64,000 nucleotides of DNA, taken from the NCBI GenBank assembly GCA_964036155.1, contig OZ038423.1, positions 65,797,249-65,861,248 of the forward strand, in the 5' to 3' direction. Below, piece by piece: positions 48,341 to 60,582 of this stretch. The notes under the pieces are model-generated. The model did not search any database, was not told the DNA's origin, and was given only the letters and a program-made list of their open reading frames with translations. The position numbers and the translations under genes are program-made. The stretch's first letter is position 1. Each line of letters begins with the position of its first letter. This stretch comes from Diploscapter coronatus. Lineage: Eukaryota > Nematoda > Chromadorea > Rhabditida > Rhabditidae.

Positions 48341-51300
48341 ATGTGGCATGAAGCGCGACGACAGGAGAAGCTGCTTCGGGCAAAGATGGTGGATTGCAGC
48401 AAACGGGCGGAAAGAAGACGAAAATTCTACGAAAATATTGTAAGACCCATTTCAAGAGGAATTGAAGAGTTCTCATTATGTGATTGTTTCAGAGGAAAGA
48501 TCCCGAGCAATTCATGCAAGTACACGGCAAAAGGTTTCCAATTCATGCAGACAAGTCGATTGCCAAGGCTGCAGAGGATTGCAACATTTTGTGAGCACCT
48601 TTGTTGATATAATTTCCTTAAATAAGAATTTGGGGGGAAGCTTTCAAATAATATTTTAAGCGGGTATCATCATATCATATTCCATATTTTCGATGGAGAA
48701 CTTTCCATTTCAGGAGAAAATGGCAAGGCGATCCAGATGTGCTGATCGACAGATTCGATGCTCGCGCTCATCTCGACTCCATTCCTGCAGCCAGCAAAAC
48801 ACCCATTCAGCCTGATAGGTATGACTGATTTTGCATTTATTCTTCCAGTTGCTACTTTCAAATTACGAAGCAATAACCGAAATCAGCTTCATCAAAACTG
48901 GAAATACGTTCCCGAAAATTTCAGCGAAGCTGAGAAGGAAGAATTGGTGTGCGACTTTGAAAGATATCGAGTTCTCATCATCAACGAATTCAGAGACGTT
49001 AGTGAGAAGGTAGAGAAATCGTTTTATTCGATTTAGAATAAGAAATCAGAATTTCAGACATATCTTCGTAAAATCGCCGAGAAGGAATTTTGGCTTCTGG
49101 GACGCGACGAGGACAACAGAAGGAATGAAGCTGATAAGAAAAAGTAGTGATTTATTTCTTGAAAACATTTTCAATATTTTTTCAGAAAATCTGCAGACTC
49201 GAAAGCCTCAATCGGGTTTCGCTACGATGGTGACGTTGTGAACAAGAACAATGGACATGACGACTTGGATGACGACAGTGATGAGGAGCCTGACATGGAA
49301 GATATCGGTAACAAATTATTCATACCTTTAGTCTTATTTATTTTGATCTTCCACGTACTGAGGTATGCCAAATACTTGTTTTGTAAGTTTTTGGTTCATT
49401 ACTATTTCTCAAAATATTCTGAGATAGTTCCGTCTAACTTTGTTTTCCGAATTTAAAAATCAGCATTTCCTCGGACACCAGAAAAAGCGAATGACTTTAA
49501 AATTCTTTTAAGCCATTTTTAACGGCAAAACACGGATAAAGAGGAAAACGTGTGCATTTTTCATTATGCTTCTTTCAGACGTTGAACTGGACCTGAACGC
49601 CCTGGACGCGGAATCGACTCGTCGTGCGAATCAGTGCGGAGAGGCATTCGGAGTAAAGAAGGGGCTGCTCGTGTCTATGCTGCGCGCAGATCAGAGCTCG
49701 AAGAAAGACGCAGATGAGTTGAGGAGCATTGAGAGACAGAAGGCCGCTCTCGCTGTCCGTAGGATTTCTTTATAATAACCAGACATTTGAATGGATCTAC
49801 ATTTTGCGTATTTCATTATTAATCAATTAAAGATGAGGTTTCTGGAACGTTCTAACGTTTTCTTTGCTCAACAAAACTTGTTTTAAAACCCTTCGTAACA
49901 GTAAAAAATTAGCCAAACTGACTAAATTTTGCATGAACCTGTAGAAAAGCATTTCTTATTACACAACTATTACAGGGCAAGGATGCGAAGCAAGAACGAC
50001 AAATGCTGAAGAGGCAGAGGAATCTGATCATGGGCAAGTCGACCAGACACGAGGGAACCACCACTCTTCTCAGGTTGAAAATTTTTGCAAGTTTTGAAGA
50101 AAAACGAGACATTTTCAGCTTTGTCGAAAAGTCGGCTAAGCAGAGACGCAGCATCCTCGATGACATGGAGAAAATGGGAGAGAGTTCGAGTGACGATGAG
50201 AAGGATGCAAAGCCTGAATTCATTCTGTCGTTTGGAGGAGAGGGCAACAAGGCTCATGGTAAGTTGAAATGACTGAATGATAAATTTAGCAGGATTGCAG
50301 AAAGTGATCACGAAGACAAGGAAGAACCGAAGACGCTTATGGGACCTCAGCTTCCAAATGAACAGTACCGGCACATGCTGTGAGTTTTATCCACTATTTT
50401 AAAATTATTTTATTTTGAGACCTCTCCAATTTATGAATGAAAATGAAACTATCAGTTTTTCTCAGTTCTGATAAGATGACACTCCTCCAATTTGACACCA
50501 ATGAAAGTGATTTGTAAAATTCAGGAATCTTGCCAGACGAGATGAGAGTCCTGATATCAAAGAAAGGGAAGAGTCGAAGACGAAAGACAGCAGATCTCGA
50601 TCTCCCAGATCACCGAGAAGAAGGCAGAGGAGTCGAAGCAGAACTCGTAGCAGAAGCAGGAGTAGGAGCAGAGATAGACGAATAGATAGGGAACGAAATC
50701 GGGAAAGAAGCAGAGATAGAGACAGGAAGAGAAGGAAGGAAATGAAGAAATACAGACGATCCAGCAGCAGTAGCAGTGGGGAGGACAGGTGTTCTTTTTC
50801 CTCGAAATTATTTTGAGGAAGGTTTACTTTCTAAATTCAGACCTCTGTTCGGAAGGAAAAAAGAAGAAAGTGGTGGCAAAGACAACCAGAAGAGTCCATC
50901 CAGAAGTCCGAAAGAAGAAAGCTCGAGTTCGAGTGAGGATGAAGAAGTCGAGATGCTGGAGATACGGTAGACAAATTTAGATCATTTGAGCTATTTTGAA
51001 CAATTTCTATTTTAATTCGACAGGGAATAGTGAAGTGAAAATCTGAATGGTTTCACTAATTTTAAATATCCTCTAAATCTAAAATAGAAGCCTTCTAATT
51101 TGATGCTTTTGCATATTTCTTATTCTGTTATCGCATTTCTACCTTCTTTAGACCGATAAATTTTGAGAAACATATTGGTGAATATTACGAGACATTATTT
51201 CTAGTGCTACAAACCAAACTTTCGTCCCCTGCTTGTAAAGAGTTGCTTTCTCATTCCAATTTCAGTTTCAGTGAAGAATCTATATAGTTTCAGTTCGAGC

Positions 51301-52359
51301 ATGTCTGAATCTGAAAAGGAGCGAGTCGAGATCGAGAATCGCAAACGACGAGTCAAAAGAACCAAGAAACTCGTCAAGTAAATAGCAATTGATTCAAGAA
51401 ATTGCAAATGAATGGTTTTTTTTCAGGGAAAACAAGATCACCACAAAGGACGTAGATTCTGAAGAAGAAGCGAAGAAGGAAATCGCGAGGAGGATTAAGA
51501 TGAAGATGTCGAAGGCTCTCAAGAAGACTGCCGAGGAATTGACGCAATTGGAAGAAGAGAAACGACTGGAGGCTGAAAAGGAAAAGAGGGTGAGACTTCG
51601 GAAAATAACGATTTTGACTTGTTTTTCTTTATGAATTTAGTTCCATTTTTGTAAGAATTTTAAATTTTTAAATTGCTACAACCTTCATATCTGATAAGAA
51701 AGATAGTGGCGAAAAAAGCTCGGGAACCAAACGCGAGTTTTAAAGTGAATTGTAAAAGTATTCTTTATGAGCGATTTTCCCTAAATTCGACAGTTCTAAA
51801 ACCCCGAGATTCTTTTACATTCCCGCAAACTTCAGAATTGATCATTAGTGAGAGTTGTGTCCAAGGTTCGTGCCGAAGTTAGCATTCGATGCCGGATCTT
51901 TGTTCCCACGATGTCATAGCTTTGAATAACTAATTGAAACAAGTAGCCACTCAGGTCAGAGACGAATTGCTGTTGATCGAACAGGAAGAACGAAGGGAGC
52001 GAGAAAGGAAGAAACGCCGTGAAGAACGAGAGAAGGAGTCTGACGACAGGAAAGATAAAGACAAGGATCGGAAACGGTCCAAAAGTAGAAGCAGGTTGGC
52101 GTTCTATCTTTCACAATCATTTATAAACTATTTTTTAACGAAGTTTATTTTGAAAAATTGAATTAAATGTTACCGATTTTAAAATAATCATGGCCATTAT
52201 TTCAGAAGTCATGATCGTGAAAGAGAACGAAGAAGACGATCTCGAAGTGACGATAGAAGCAGAGAAAGGGAACATGAAAGAGACAGAGGAAGGGAGCGAG
52301 ATAGAAGAAGGAGCAGAACGAGAAGCAGAAGCAGGGATACAAATCGCAGGAGGAGATGA
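48341..52359 (+). CDS. CLASRP/SWAP2-like SR splicing protein
   Basis: CLK-kinase-associated Arg/Ser-rich nuclear protein thought to affect alternative splicing. Exon 1, 48341-48439, encodes MWHEARRQEKLLRAKMVD and KRAERRRKFYENI, matching the conserved N-terminus of human CLASRP. Later exons continue the match in order: DPEQFMQVHGKRF, GDPDVLIDRFDARAHLD, CDFERYRVLIINEFRDVSE, SKASIGFRYDGD, an acidic patch DDDSDEEPDMEDIDVELDLN, SFVEKSAKQRR and PEFILSFGG. RS-rich stretches (SRSRTRSRSRSRSRDRR near 50640) and a C-terminal charged helix (ARRIKMKMSKALKKTAEEL) end in a second RS tail closing RDTNRRRR at 52357-52359. About 17 exons; the small ones at 50841-50969, 51291-51379 and 51955 onward have approximate ends. 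An acceptor GTCTCAG lies eight bases before the start and 206 bp after the previous stop. Confidence 0.85.
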
Positions 52360-54234
52360 TGAGACAGAAAGACAGAAAGGACAGGTACTAATTGGGGATG
52401 TTTGGAAGTGCAAATTTATATTAAAATCATAAAGAGCTGTACAAAAGTTTGGAACAATACATGAAATTTTGATTAGCTTATCATATTCATTTTATTAAAA
52501 TAATAACCTTCGGAAAACTAGTCGAACCGAAGGTGGAACAGAATGACGATAATTCATTTTTCATCAGAATCGATCATGAATGTAGGTGAACAAGATACAT
52601 CAAATATCACCATTATCCAACAAATTCGGCGCGCCATTGTATATTTATCATTTTTCTACAAATAATAAGTTTTAAATTTGCAATTTCAAACGATCCCTCC
52701 AACTAATTGTTATAGCTGGAAGAGACATTATAGTTTGCGATAATTCCTTGTTTCCGCATGAACTTATTTCAAATTAGGAAAGTTTCTTCCAGATTATTAG
52801 TTTATCTCAACTTTGATCAATCTTTAATTCTTTAAAATCATTCAAGACTAAATATTCTGTTTAAATAAAATTCTTCATTCACATTTCAATTAAATACAAA
52901 AATACCGAAAATTACAATTTAAAAGTGTTGAAAATTGCGAGACGAAAACTCTTCAGAGAATACTATTCTCGAAAAGAACATGGTTTGTATTCGAAAACTA
53001 GCAGCCGATTCCAAAAGATTTTCACATGAAATTGAATGGTTTGGGCAATGGCTGTGATCAGAGAAATACAAGGAAAAATAAGAGAAACGGGCTGGAATTC
53101 GTCATTATCGCACAAGTCTATGACGGGAAGCGAATTTTCTTGACAAAATGCGAAAATGCACAGAAATTGGATAATTTTCTTATTTTTCATTTTCTGTACA
53201 TTTTAACAAAAACGAAAATTATGCATAGATGCGTAGTAGGCAATTTCGAAACTGAACAGATCATTGTTTGTTTGTTGTGAATTTGCAACGGAAAACGAGA
53301 AAATGGCGAAGAATGAGACCAGAAAATGGTTTCGGACTAGAAATAGAAAAATCGACAAGAAATGCGCGAGAAATAGGGAAATGCTGAGTTGCTGGAGGGC
53401 AAGAGAGAAAAGACTAGGAAATACTGTAAGACTGGAAACCTACTCACAACACCGGGAAACTTATGAAGTAATAATTTAGAGGGTGGTATTTGTAAGAATC
53501 TGAATTAGAAATTCATAATATTCAGACATTCTTACAAGTATATATATAATCAAATCTAAATGATAGTCATAATTGAATTAGCACTATGAAAGCCGAAAAG
53601 ATCTACAAATTTAATTGAATGGTTAGAAACAGAATATCAAATGGAGGCCCGCAAAATTGCTAGAGATGTTTGTTGAGAAATGATCAACATAAGAACGAAT
53701 GAATGTGAGAATGGAAGCACAATGATTATTACAAAGTTCCACAGAAATTGACAATGAGTGATAACAAAGAATAAAATAATCTAGGACCCCTTATGAGATT
53801 AGAAAGTCGCTCATCGCTCAGAAATACATCGATTCCGAAACAACAATGATTATTTTCTAAATGAGAGTACTTGTCGTTAATTGTGCGCAATGTTAAAGCG
53901 AACTGAATGAAGTTGAAATTGATTGACTAAACGCGCGATGCGCAGAGAATCGTGTGAACCATAAAAACTACAAAACAAAAATGATAAAAAAATTATTAAA
54001 TTGTTCTAGAAAATCTATGAAATACCCTTACGCCTGGCAAGGGGCACGAAATTTGTCTGACATTTGATCGCAGTCAATTTAGAATTGAATGCAACAAACA
54101 GTCACACAAATTGATTAATGATTATTAGAAAAGTTGACGATTTTGACAAAATTGCCAAAATCGACGAGGGAATGAATGAGTTAGGAGCAAATGCTTGATG
54201 GAAGCCTCTGGAGGCTATTATTATCGACTACTCT
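52360..54234. other. Intergenic region between convergent CLASRP and RGS genes
   Basis: AT-rich, with no supported exon on either strand. It contains one small inverted repeat at 53490-53537 and a stronger hairpin at 54235-54295, listed separately. Open frames at 53026-53479 look non-coding. Confidence 0.45.
53490..53537. other. Small hairpin
   Basis: TTGTAAGAATCTGAAT (53490-53505) pairs with ATTCAGACATTCTTACAA (53520-53537) with a two-base bulge and a 14-base loop. It could be a microRNA-like precursor, a terminator-like fold or a tiny MITE; nothing distinguishes these here. Confidence 0.4.
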
Positions 54235-54295
54235 AAAATATGTAGGTTCATGAATGCTATTGTTTCGAAATAATGTTTATGAACCTCAATATTTT
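54235..54295. ncRNA. Candidate microRNA-like hairpin
   Basis: 61-base hairpin: AAAATAT (54235-54241) pairs with ATATTTT (54289-54295), then a 2x2 internal loop, AGGTTCAT with ATGAACCT (8 bp), then GAATGCTATT with AATAATGTTT (one mismatch, three G-T wobbles), and a 7-base loop GTTTCGA. About 24 paired positions in all. It begins 50 bp past the stop codon of the RGS gene, so on the minus strand it would lie in that gene's 3' UTR. I do not recognise the sequence as a known microRNA, and a very small inverted-repeat element is an alternative. Confidence 0.4.
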
Positions 54296-54344
54296 GCTTT
54301 ATTAGTATGATAGTAAATATATTACGTGTTGTTTGTTTGTTTGT

Positions 54345-57300
54345 TTACGAGGGCGGCATAGCAGAGGAGAGCTGCGCGTTTGTGGGAGAGATTCCTGCGC
54401 CCGAAGATGAGCCAGAGCCAACTCCTCCAACGTGCAGATTCGTTCGCACTGCAGTCGAGAAACTCGGCAAGTTGCCCGTCAAAAACGATTTCGGACCCTT
54501 CTGATTTACCTGAAAATATAAACATTTAGGTTGAAATAGAATTCTATGAGTGAGATCTCTATTTACTAGAAACTAAAATTAGACAATTCATTCAACTTAT
54601 CTTGGAAGAAGCACACTTCTAGCAGAAAGAAATCTATTTTATTTCAATAATTTCAAACTAATGCAAAATATCCACTCATTTTGATAAGTTTCTGAAAGAA
54701 AACTTAAACATGAAAACGGCATTACTTTTCCCACTTAATCGAAAGATTCAACATGTTTCGCAGAACGATCTAGAAAACTCGTAACATGAAGGTTCTCTAA
54801 GATATGAAAAGTAAACGAAGATTCGTATACCAGCATGTAATGTGTTTTCTGCATATCATCTTGCAACAGATGTTGGATTAACATAGATGTTAGTTATTTT
54901 AATAATGGGAAGTATGTAATAGCGCTCCAATGGTAGCTCTCATGAATTGTCCTCTCGGGATGTTTCAGGAAAACAAAGGTCGTTAGGTTGTATGCGAGTG
55001 AACAAAGGGGAAAGTGACAGAGGGCAGAAGGCATGCTATGGCTATGCTTAGTAGTGATTGATTGATTGATTGATCGTGTACCATATATGTTCCTGCTGTT
55101 CTGCTCCGTGCTTCGACTAGTTTGAAGGGGGCAAGGGAGACTGTGACTGAGAGAGGCAAGGCGAGCTCAGATGACCGTGCATCGAGGAGAAGGGGGAGCG
55201 ACGAGGGGCGAAACGACGCGACGACTTGCGGGACAGCAAAGATGAAAACATGCTCTACAAAATGGAGAAATCATAAATGACAGGCAAAGCCAAGTTAATC
55301 CCCGACATTGACTAACAAAGGACATGATGAGAATCTCTTTTTAGTTTTGTTTATCGTCTGCGTCGGCTTGGTTCATAGTTCGCGCGCTTCTTATCCTTGG
55401 GCCATATTATTTTCCAAAAAAAACGTGCGCGAACTATGAACTCTAAGCCATTTGCGTCTCAAAAATTTCGTTAGTCGATGCTTATTAATGTTCATTCTGC
55501 TAAATCGTCTAGACCAAGATAACTTCTATACTTTAGTTTATGCAGCTAAGCTAAACTAGTAAATTCTTTTAGAGACTTTTAGTAATGTTCAAAATCTAGC
55601 AGAATGAACTAATTTTTAACACGCGTGCTTAAAACTGCAAATAAAACGGAAAAAAAACTAAATTTGTAGTCAAAATGAAACGGAAATGATAAAACGCGTG
55701 CAAAAATGGTTAGGAAAGGCAATTAGCCATTCCGTGTTATCTACAGCAAAGGAAAAGGAAAAGCCATAAATGGGCTGACCTTCTTCTTCGACTGAGCGAC
55801 CAAGTCCTTGTAGATGTCTGATCGGAGAAATCGTTGGTAGCTGTCATTCTTCATCAGGCAGTAGATATGATCCTGAAATATAAGAAAATCGATGCTTTTT
55901 CAAAGCAATTTGCCTTTCTTTTCGCTGTCGTGTTTAACATGCCAGTGTCAAAAATTTTAAACCCTGACAATTTGGTTGAGGATGATCTTGCAGCATGATA
56001 AGTTTTGAAGAAAATCTTCTAGAATGCAATCAAAATGATACATTACTGATGCTCATGAACCGTTATGATCTATTGGCTATTTGCCAAAGTAAATTTAGCT
56101 TTGTCAATTATCTAGAATGTAACTTCATTATAAATATGCGAGCGCATTATAGCTACTGTTCTCATTCCAGCCGGTAGAAATTATCTCTTTAAGAGTGTGC
56201 TCACCGCAGCCTCGTCAAAACTCCATCGATTCGGGTTCTTGAGATTCTCTTCAGTGACTTCCATGACCTTGCAGTCGACATTGACGGGTGAGGTGGCTGC
56301 ATTGGTGTCGATGAACTCGTTGTAGATCTCAGTCACGAGCACACACACCATTCGACTGCTGCACTTGCGCAGTTTTTGCACCTAAACACATTATCACATA
56401 TGCTCAGAGTGTACCAATATCAAGTTCTCCTACCTCCCACCAGAACCTCAGATTCTCTCCCGAATATTCTTTGTCGAGAAATTTCTGCAGCGTCTCTCTG
56501 CCGAGCGGGTCGACCAGAAGCTCTTCAAAGCATTCTTCCCAAAGTTTCAGTCGTCGAGTCGAAATATCACCGGTTCTAAAATAAATAGTTAGACATAGTT
56601 GAAAGCTAATCAAATATAATAGGTGCTAGTAAGAGTACTCATAAAATATCATTTCGAGTGATGAATCTTCTTCTTATGATTGACGAGTAGACATTTTTAG
56701 TCGTATCGCAAAAGTCTTACATTTTATCATGTTGCCAGAAATCGACCGTGTCGTTGATCCAAGGATTAGGCTGAGATTGAAAAGGATCTGCAGCGCTTCC
56801 AGGAGGAACTAGGAACGGGTCAAACACTCGTCGCTGTTCGAAATATGACAAGTAACTGTAATAAATTAAGTTAAATCACATTCGTCCTGATGATAGTTTC
56901 TTACTTTTCAACGACTTTCGACGTTCGAAGCACATTTTTTGATAGCCTATTATTTAGTAAATTTATCTGAAAATGTCTTACTAATTTTTTAAAGAAAATC
57001 TCGATTACCTCTAATTTCAAAGTGTCTTGTATTTGCGTGCACCGCCTTAAGCCGGGTCGAGAATAATAACTATTGCGAAATGAACCACTCGAGGGACTGA
57101 AAATAGTCATTTTTAATGATACCATTTAGCATAAATGGCAAGACGGTATTTAAGTTCACGAAAGTCGGAAAAGGGGTCCGACGAGAGCTTGATGCCGTAA
57201 AAGTTTTGAACTGAATATTTTTGGAATACGAAATCGAATTCCATTTCATCGCTGTTGATAATTTCAAATAAATGACTAATAAATGAAAAACTTACTGTGA

Positions 57301-59613
57301 AGTAGACACGGAAGGAGCACTACTAGAACTAGAAGCTGCACCGTTATTCTGGCCGGAAGAACCTGCAGCCAGAGCAGAGGAATGTGCTGCTGCGGCACTA
57401 GTTGAGTAAGGACCACAGCCTGAGGCTACTGCATTCAGAGCTGCATGACCTCCACTACTGTATTTCGGACGGCCTGATCGAGACAGCTTTCGGAAATCCA
57501 CCTGTAAACATCTCACACATTGAAGATATTGTTGCTTTGCGAACAATAAAAGTCTTCTGTCATTTAGACAGAATAGTTTTTGGCACAATTGAGGGAAATT
57601 CTCATACAAATTTCGGATTGGATTTCTAAACAACTCATCTAAGGACCTTCGATATGTTCGTTACAAATTATGATCACGCGAAAAACTGAGTACTCCAAAA
57701 TAGTCTACCTCGGTTGTATTGACGCATCCAGGCACAGGTCTGTGCACATCCCAAAATGCTCGCTCTTGACTGTCTAGAATCTGTCGTTCTTGTCGATCCC
57801 GCTTCTTATCAACCCTGAGAAATAGTCATTTTCAATTAGAATCTTATTCTAGCAATTCATTACTTGTATTGCGCCTCTGCTTGCATGAAGACGAATTCCC
57901 ACTTCCGACTGAACATTTTCTGCAGTTTCGCCAGATTTTCTGCCTCGAAATCTTCCAATTCAAGATGTGCTTTGTTTTGCATTGTTCGTTTACAGAGGTA
58001 TACTGCTGAAAAATTTACAATCTAAATAGCCTAAGCATGGCTAAATTATAGTTTGGAAAAATGTGATGCATTTTTGTTCGAAAAATCGACTAAAGATAGC
58101 CATCATATTGTGATATTTTAAAATTTAACTTCAGGAAAAATAACAAATGCACTATACCATAATCGGTGTTTTCCGGTTCCCACATGTTGCTCGGCCAGAA
58201 GTAAGGTGTCTGAAATCGGTAGAAGGTGCCATCGTTCTTGACTGTCAGGACATGGTCGTCTATTTGGAAGAGATAACCGTGTGATGCGACCAAATGAGCC
58301 AGGTGAAGAGCGTCGGCTGAAGAAAATTATTTACTGTTCTAGGTTTGGGTCATATGATATTGGATAAATTATTATTGTTTAGATAGCTGAGCTCAACAAT
58401 TTAGAAATAAGTAAGAATTGTAGGCAATTTACAAGATACAGATGTAGGAAGCACTTTCGCAAAACGAAAATAAAATATAGAGGTGGATCGCGGGAGTGAA
58501 ATCAGTTGTGAAACTATCCCGCAGAACTGAATCTTTTACTAGTGATAGATTGGAGATGCAAAATTGTAAAATAAATATGAGGGGTAAATCGTAATGAGAT
58601 TCTAACGATCGTGCCTTCTGGGACAGATAAACTATACAAAATCAGCAAGATCATGCTAATTTCATATTTTTATTGGACGAAAGCTACTCGGTTTCTTATT
58701 TTAGCTATTGAAGAATTGGTTATACCTAAATCAGACATGTCGAGGTTTTTCATGATCCAAGCAATGAGGTCCTGTCCAGTGAAGACCGAAGGCACTTTGG
58801 ACAGGAACGACTTGACAGTCTTGATGGGGACTCCTGTCTCTGGATCGAGCATTTGATGGACCAAGGTTTCCATCTTCTGGTAGACCATGTGGTTTGGATG
58901 AACCAATCGCTCTTCTGAGTTCGCATTTACCCTGAAAATGTAAATGTCAATGAAATATTATTAGTTTTTTTTGTTGAACAACATCAAAAATATATTTACA
59001 CTCATTTGAATAACTTTTCGGAAACTAATTTTTCGAAATTCGTAAGAAATGTTATCGATATTTGAACTACTTGACTAAGAATTAAAGCTGGATTTTAATA
59101 ATTTAGGCTGCCATGGAGTCATAAAATATTGATTTTCTTTAGCGCGTTCTATTTTTAGAATCGACTAATTGATTTCCGGATTTTGAAAATTGAATAATTT
59201 TGTATAAATAGGCTAATCATTTTTAGCCTAGCAGTTACGATGAAACAGAATGATCTTCAATCAGTCTAACTGCAAGGGGATTGATCTTTGGGGCAGTCTA
59301 CAGGTGTTTTTCTCTCACTATTGACTCCGTTATTCGGACTATTGGACACCACGAACGAGCTCTTGAGAGGTCGAATTGAGCATTGCTGAATCAAAGAGTC
59401 GAAGAGGCGGGAAGGTCACAGGTTTCGCATCAAAAGTTCAACGATTCGCGCGCAAATGAATTCAGTATCGTCGTATGTGGAGAGTGGGTTTTTTCAATTG
59501 CATTTCGTCATCGTCTCATAATCTTTTCTAACTCAACAATATCGGCTTCCTACATTCAAATACTGACTAAATAGAGAAACTTGAATGACGGACCTTAACC
59601 TCGGAAGGGCCAT
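54345..59613 (-). CDS. R7-family RGS protein (DEP-DHEX-GGL-RGS)
   Basis: GTPase-accelerating protein for Go/Gq alpha subunits in neurons; partners are G-beta-5 (via GGL) and an R7BP-type anchor (via DEP). Fourteen exons on the minus strand: 59613-59600, 58931-58726, 58316-58158, 58005-57864, 57814-57709, 57501-57296, 57251-57123, 57096-57009, 56966-56905, 56855-56721, 56575-56434, 56381-56205, 55872-55780, 54509-54345, in phase, 607 aa. [24 protein letters not shown] region with the family hallmarks [34 protein letters not shown] and [21 protein letters not shown] Ser/Ala/Gly-rich insert (exon 57501) precedes GGL, which ends [65 protein letters not shown]. The long insert favours the EGL-10 over the EAT-16 type, but I leave the symbol open. 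The 14-base first exon (MALP) is phase-consistent yet weakly supported. Confidence 0.92.
54510..55779. other. Last intron of the RGS gene
   Basis: Contains a GATT microsatellite (about 55047-55075), a GC-rich stretch around 55120-55240, and an inverted repeat at 55367-55450 (GGCTTGGTTCATAGTTCGCG with GCGCGAACTATGAACTCTAA on the other arm) around a 45-base spacer. No exon supported. Confidence 0.5.
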
Positions 59614-60582
59614 TATCACATAGCAAGGAGCACAGGAGCAGCAACCAGTTGAGCCTCACACAGCCACTCGCATCCACTCTGCCTTAATCCATGGTCTGAT
59701 CGTCTTCCTGCAAACCAAACAACGATTGACAAGTGATGATAAGGAGACGACAAGATAGAAGATAGGCTAGAGGATAGTAAGCGGAAAGTGGATGGAATGG
59801 GGAATTGGGAATGGAAGGGATTGGGTAGAGGGGAGGACGAGGGAAGGCAAGTGTATAGAGAGTTGAGAGTGTGAGGGAAGAAGGGGAGTGAGTAGATGAT
59901 GCTGAGCTGCTGAAGGAAGACTGAGGCTGGCTGAGGCTGCAGTGCACGCAGACAGAGGCAGGGAATTGATTCAGACAGAGCGGAGGAAAAGGAAGGGGTA
60001 TTGATTGTGCATTGAGAGATGGAGCACTAGAAGGGAGGGGAGCATCAGCCGAGGAGCTGTGCAGAGGCAAAGGCAGAGTCAGAGGAAGAGGCACATGCGA
60101 GGCGGCTGCATAGCGGTTGAAAGGGGGCTCGACAGGAAAGGGGAAAGAGAAAGAAGATGTGCAGACATGGCAACTGGCTGCTTGTGGACATGGGCATAGC
60201 TGATCGAGAAGAACGGGGATGAAGAGATGATATGAAGATGAGATCTCGTACAGACACATTCAAGCATCACTTTTAGGTGGGAGACTGTTTGCTGGTTCGA
60301 TTGCCTCCTTCCTTTCTTCTTTCTCTTTCTCTCCTGTTCCTCCACTCCATTCTCTCCCTTTGGCGCAGCCCACCAACAGGCCATAGGCAGCATTTGTAAC
60401 CTTCGCCAATTCTCTCTCCTCCATAACAACAACCTCTTGCAATCAACAATCAGTGTTCCTTCAGGTATCTTCAGCCCTTCTTCCGGTGTTTATCATCTCC
60501 CCACTACCCGTCTCTGTCCAGTCCTTCAGTCAATGCCCCCTCAATTCCAACGGCTCTCGACAGGCAGCAAGGAGACTCCACT
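59614..60582. promoter_or_regulatory. Divergent promoter region, RGS / PPP1R37
   Basis: 969 bp between start codons on opposite strands. The RGS side has a likely acceptor GGTTTGCAG near 59703 on the minus strand, and downstream of it a very short upstream ORF (ATGGATTAA) and ATGCGAGTGGCTGTGTGA before the proposed start, which could damp translation. The PPP1R37 side has acceptor-like TTCCTTCAG near 60463. Purine-rich on the + strand at 59790-60200, which produces long but unconvincing open frames on both strands. Confidence 0.45.

Noticed and set aside
59684..60259. 191-codon open frame on the minus strand, rich in Ser/Pro/Leu
   Set aside because: Low-complexity product of a purine/pyrimidine-skewed promoter region; overlapping frames on both strands look the same and none resembles a domain.
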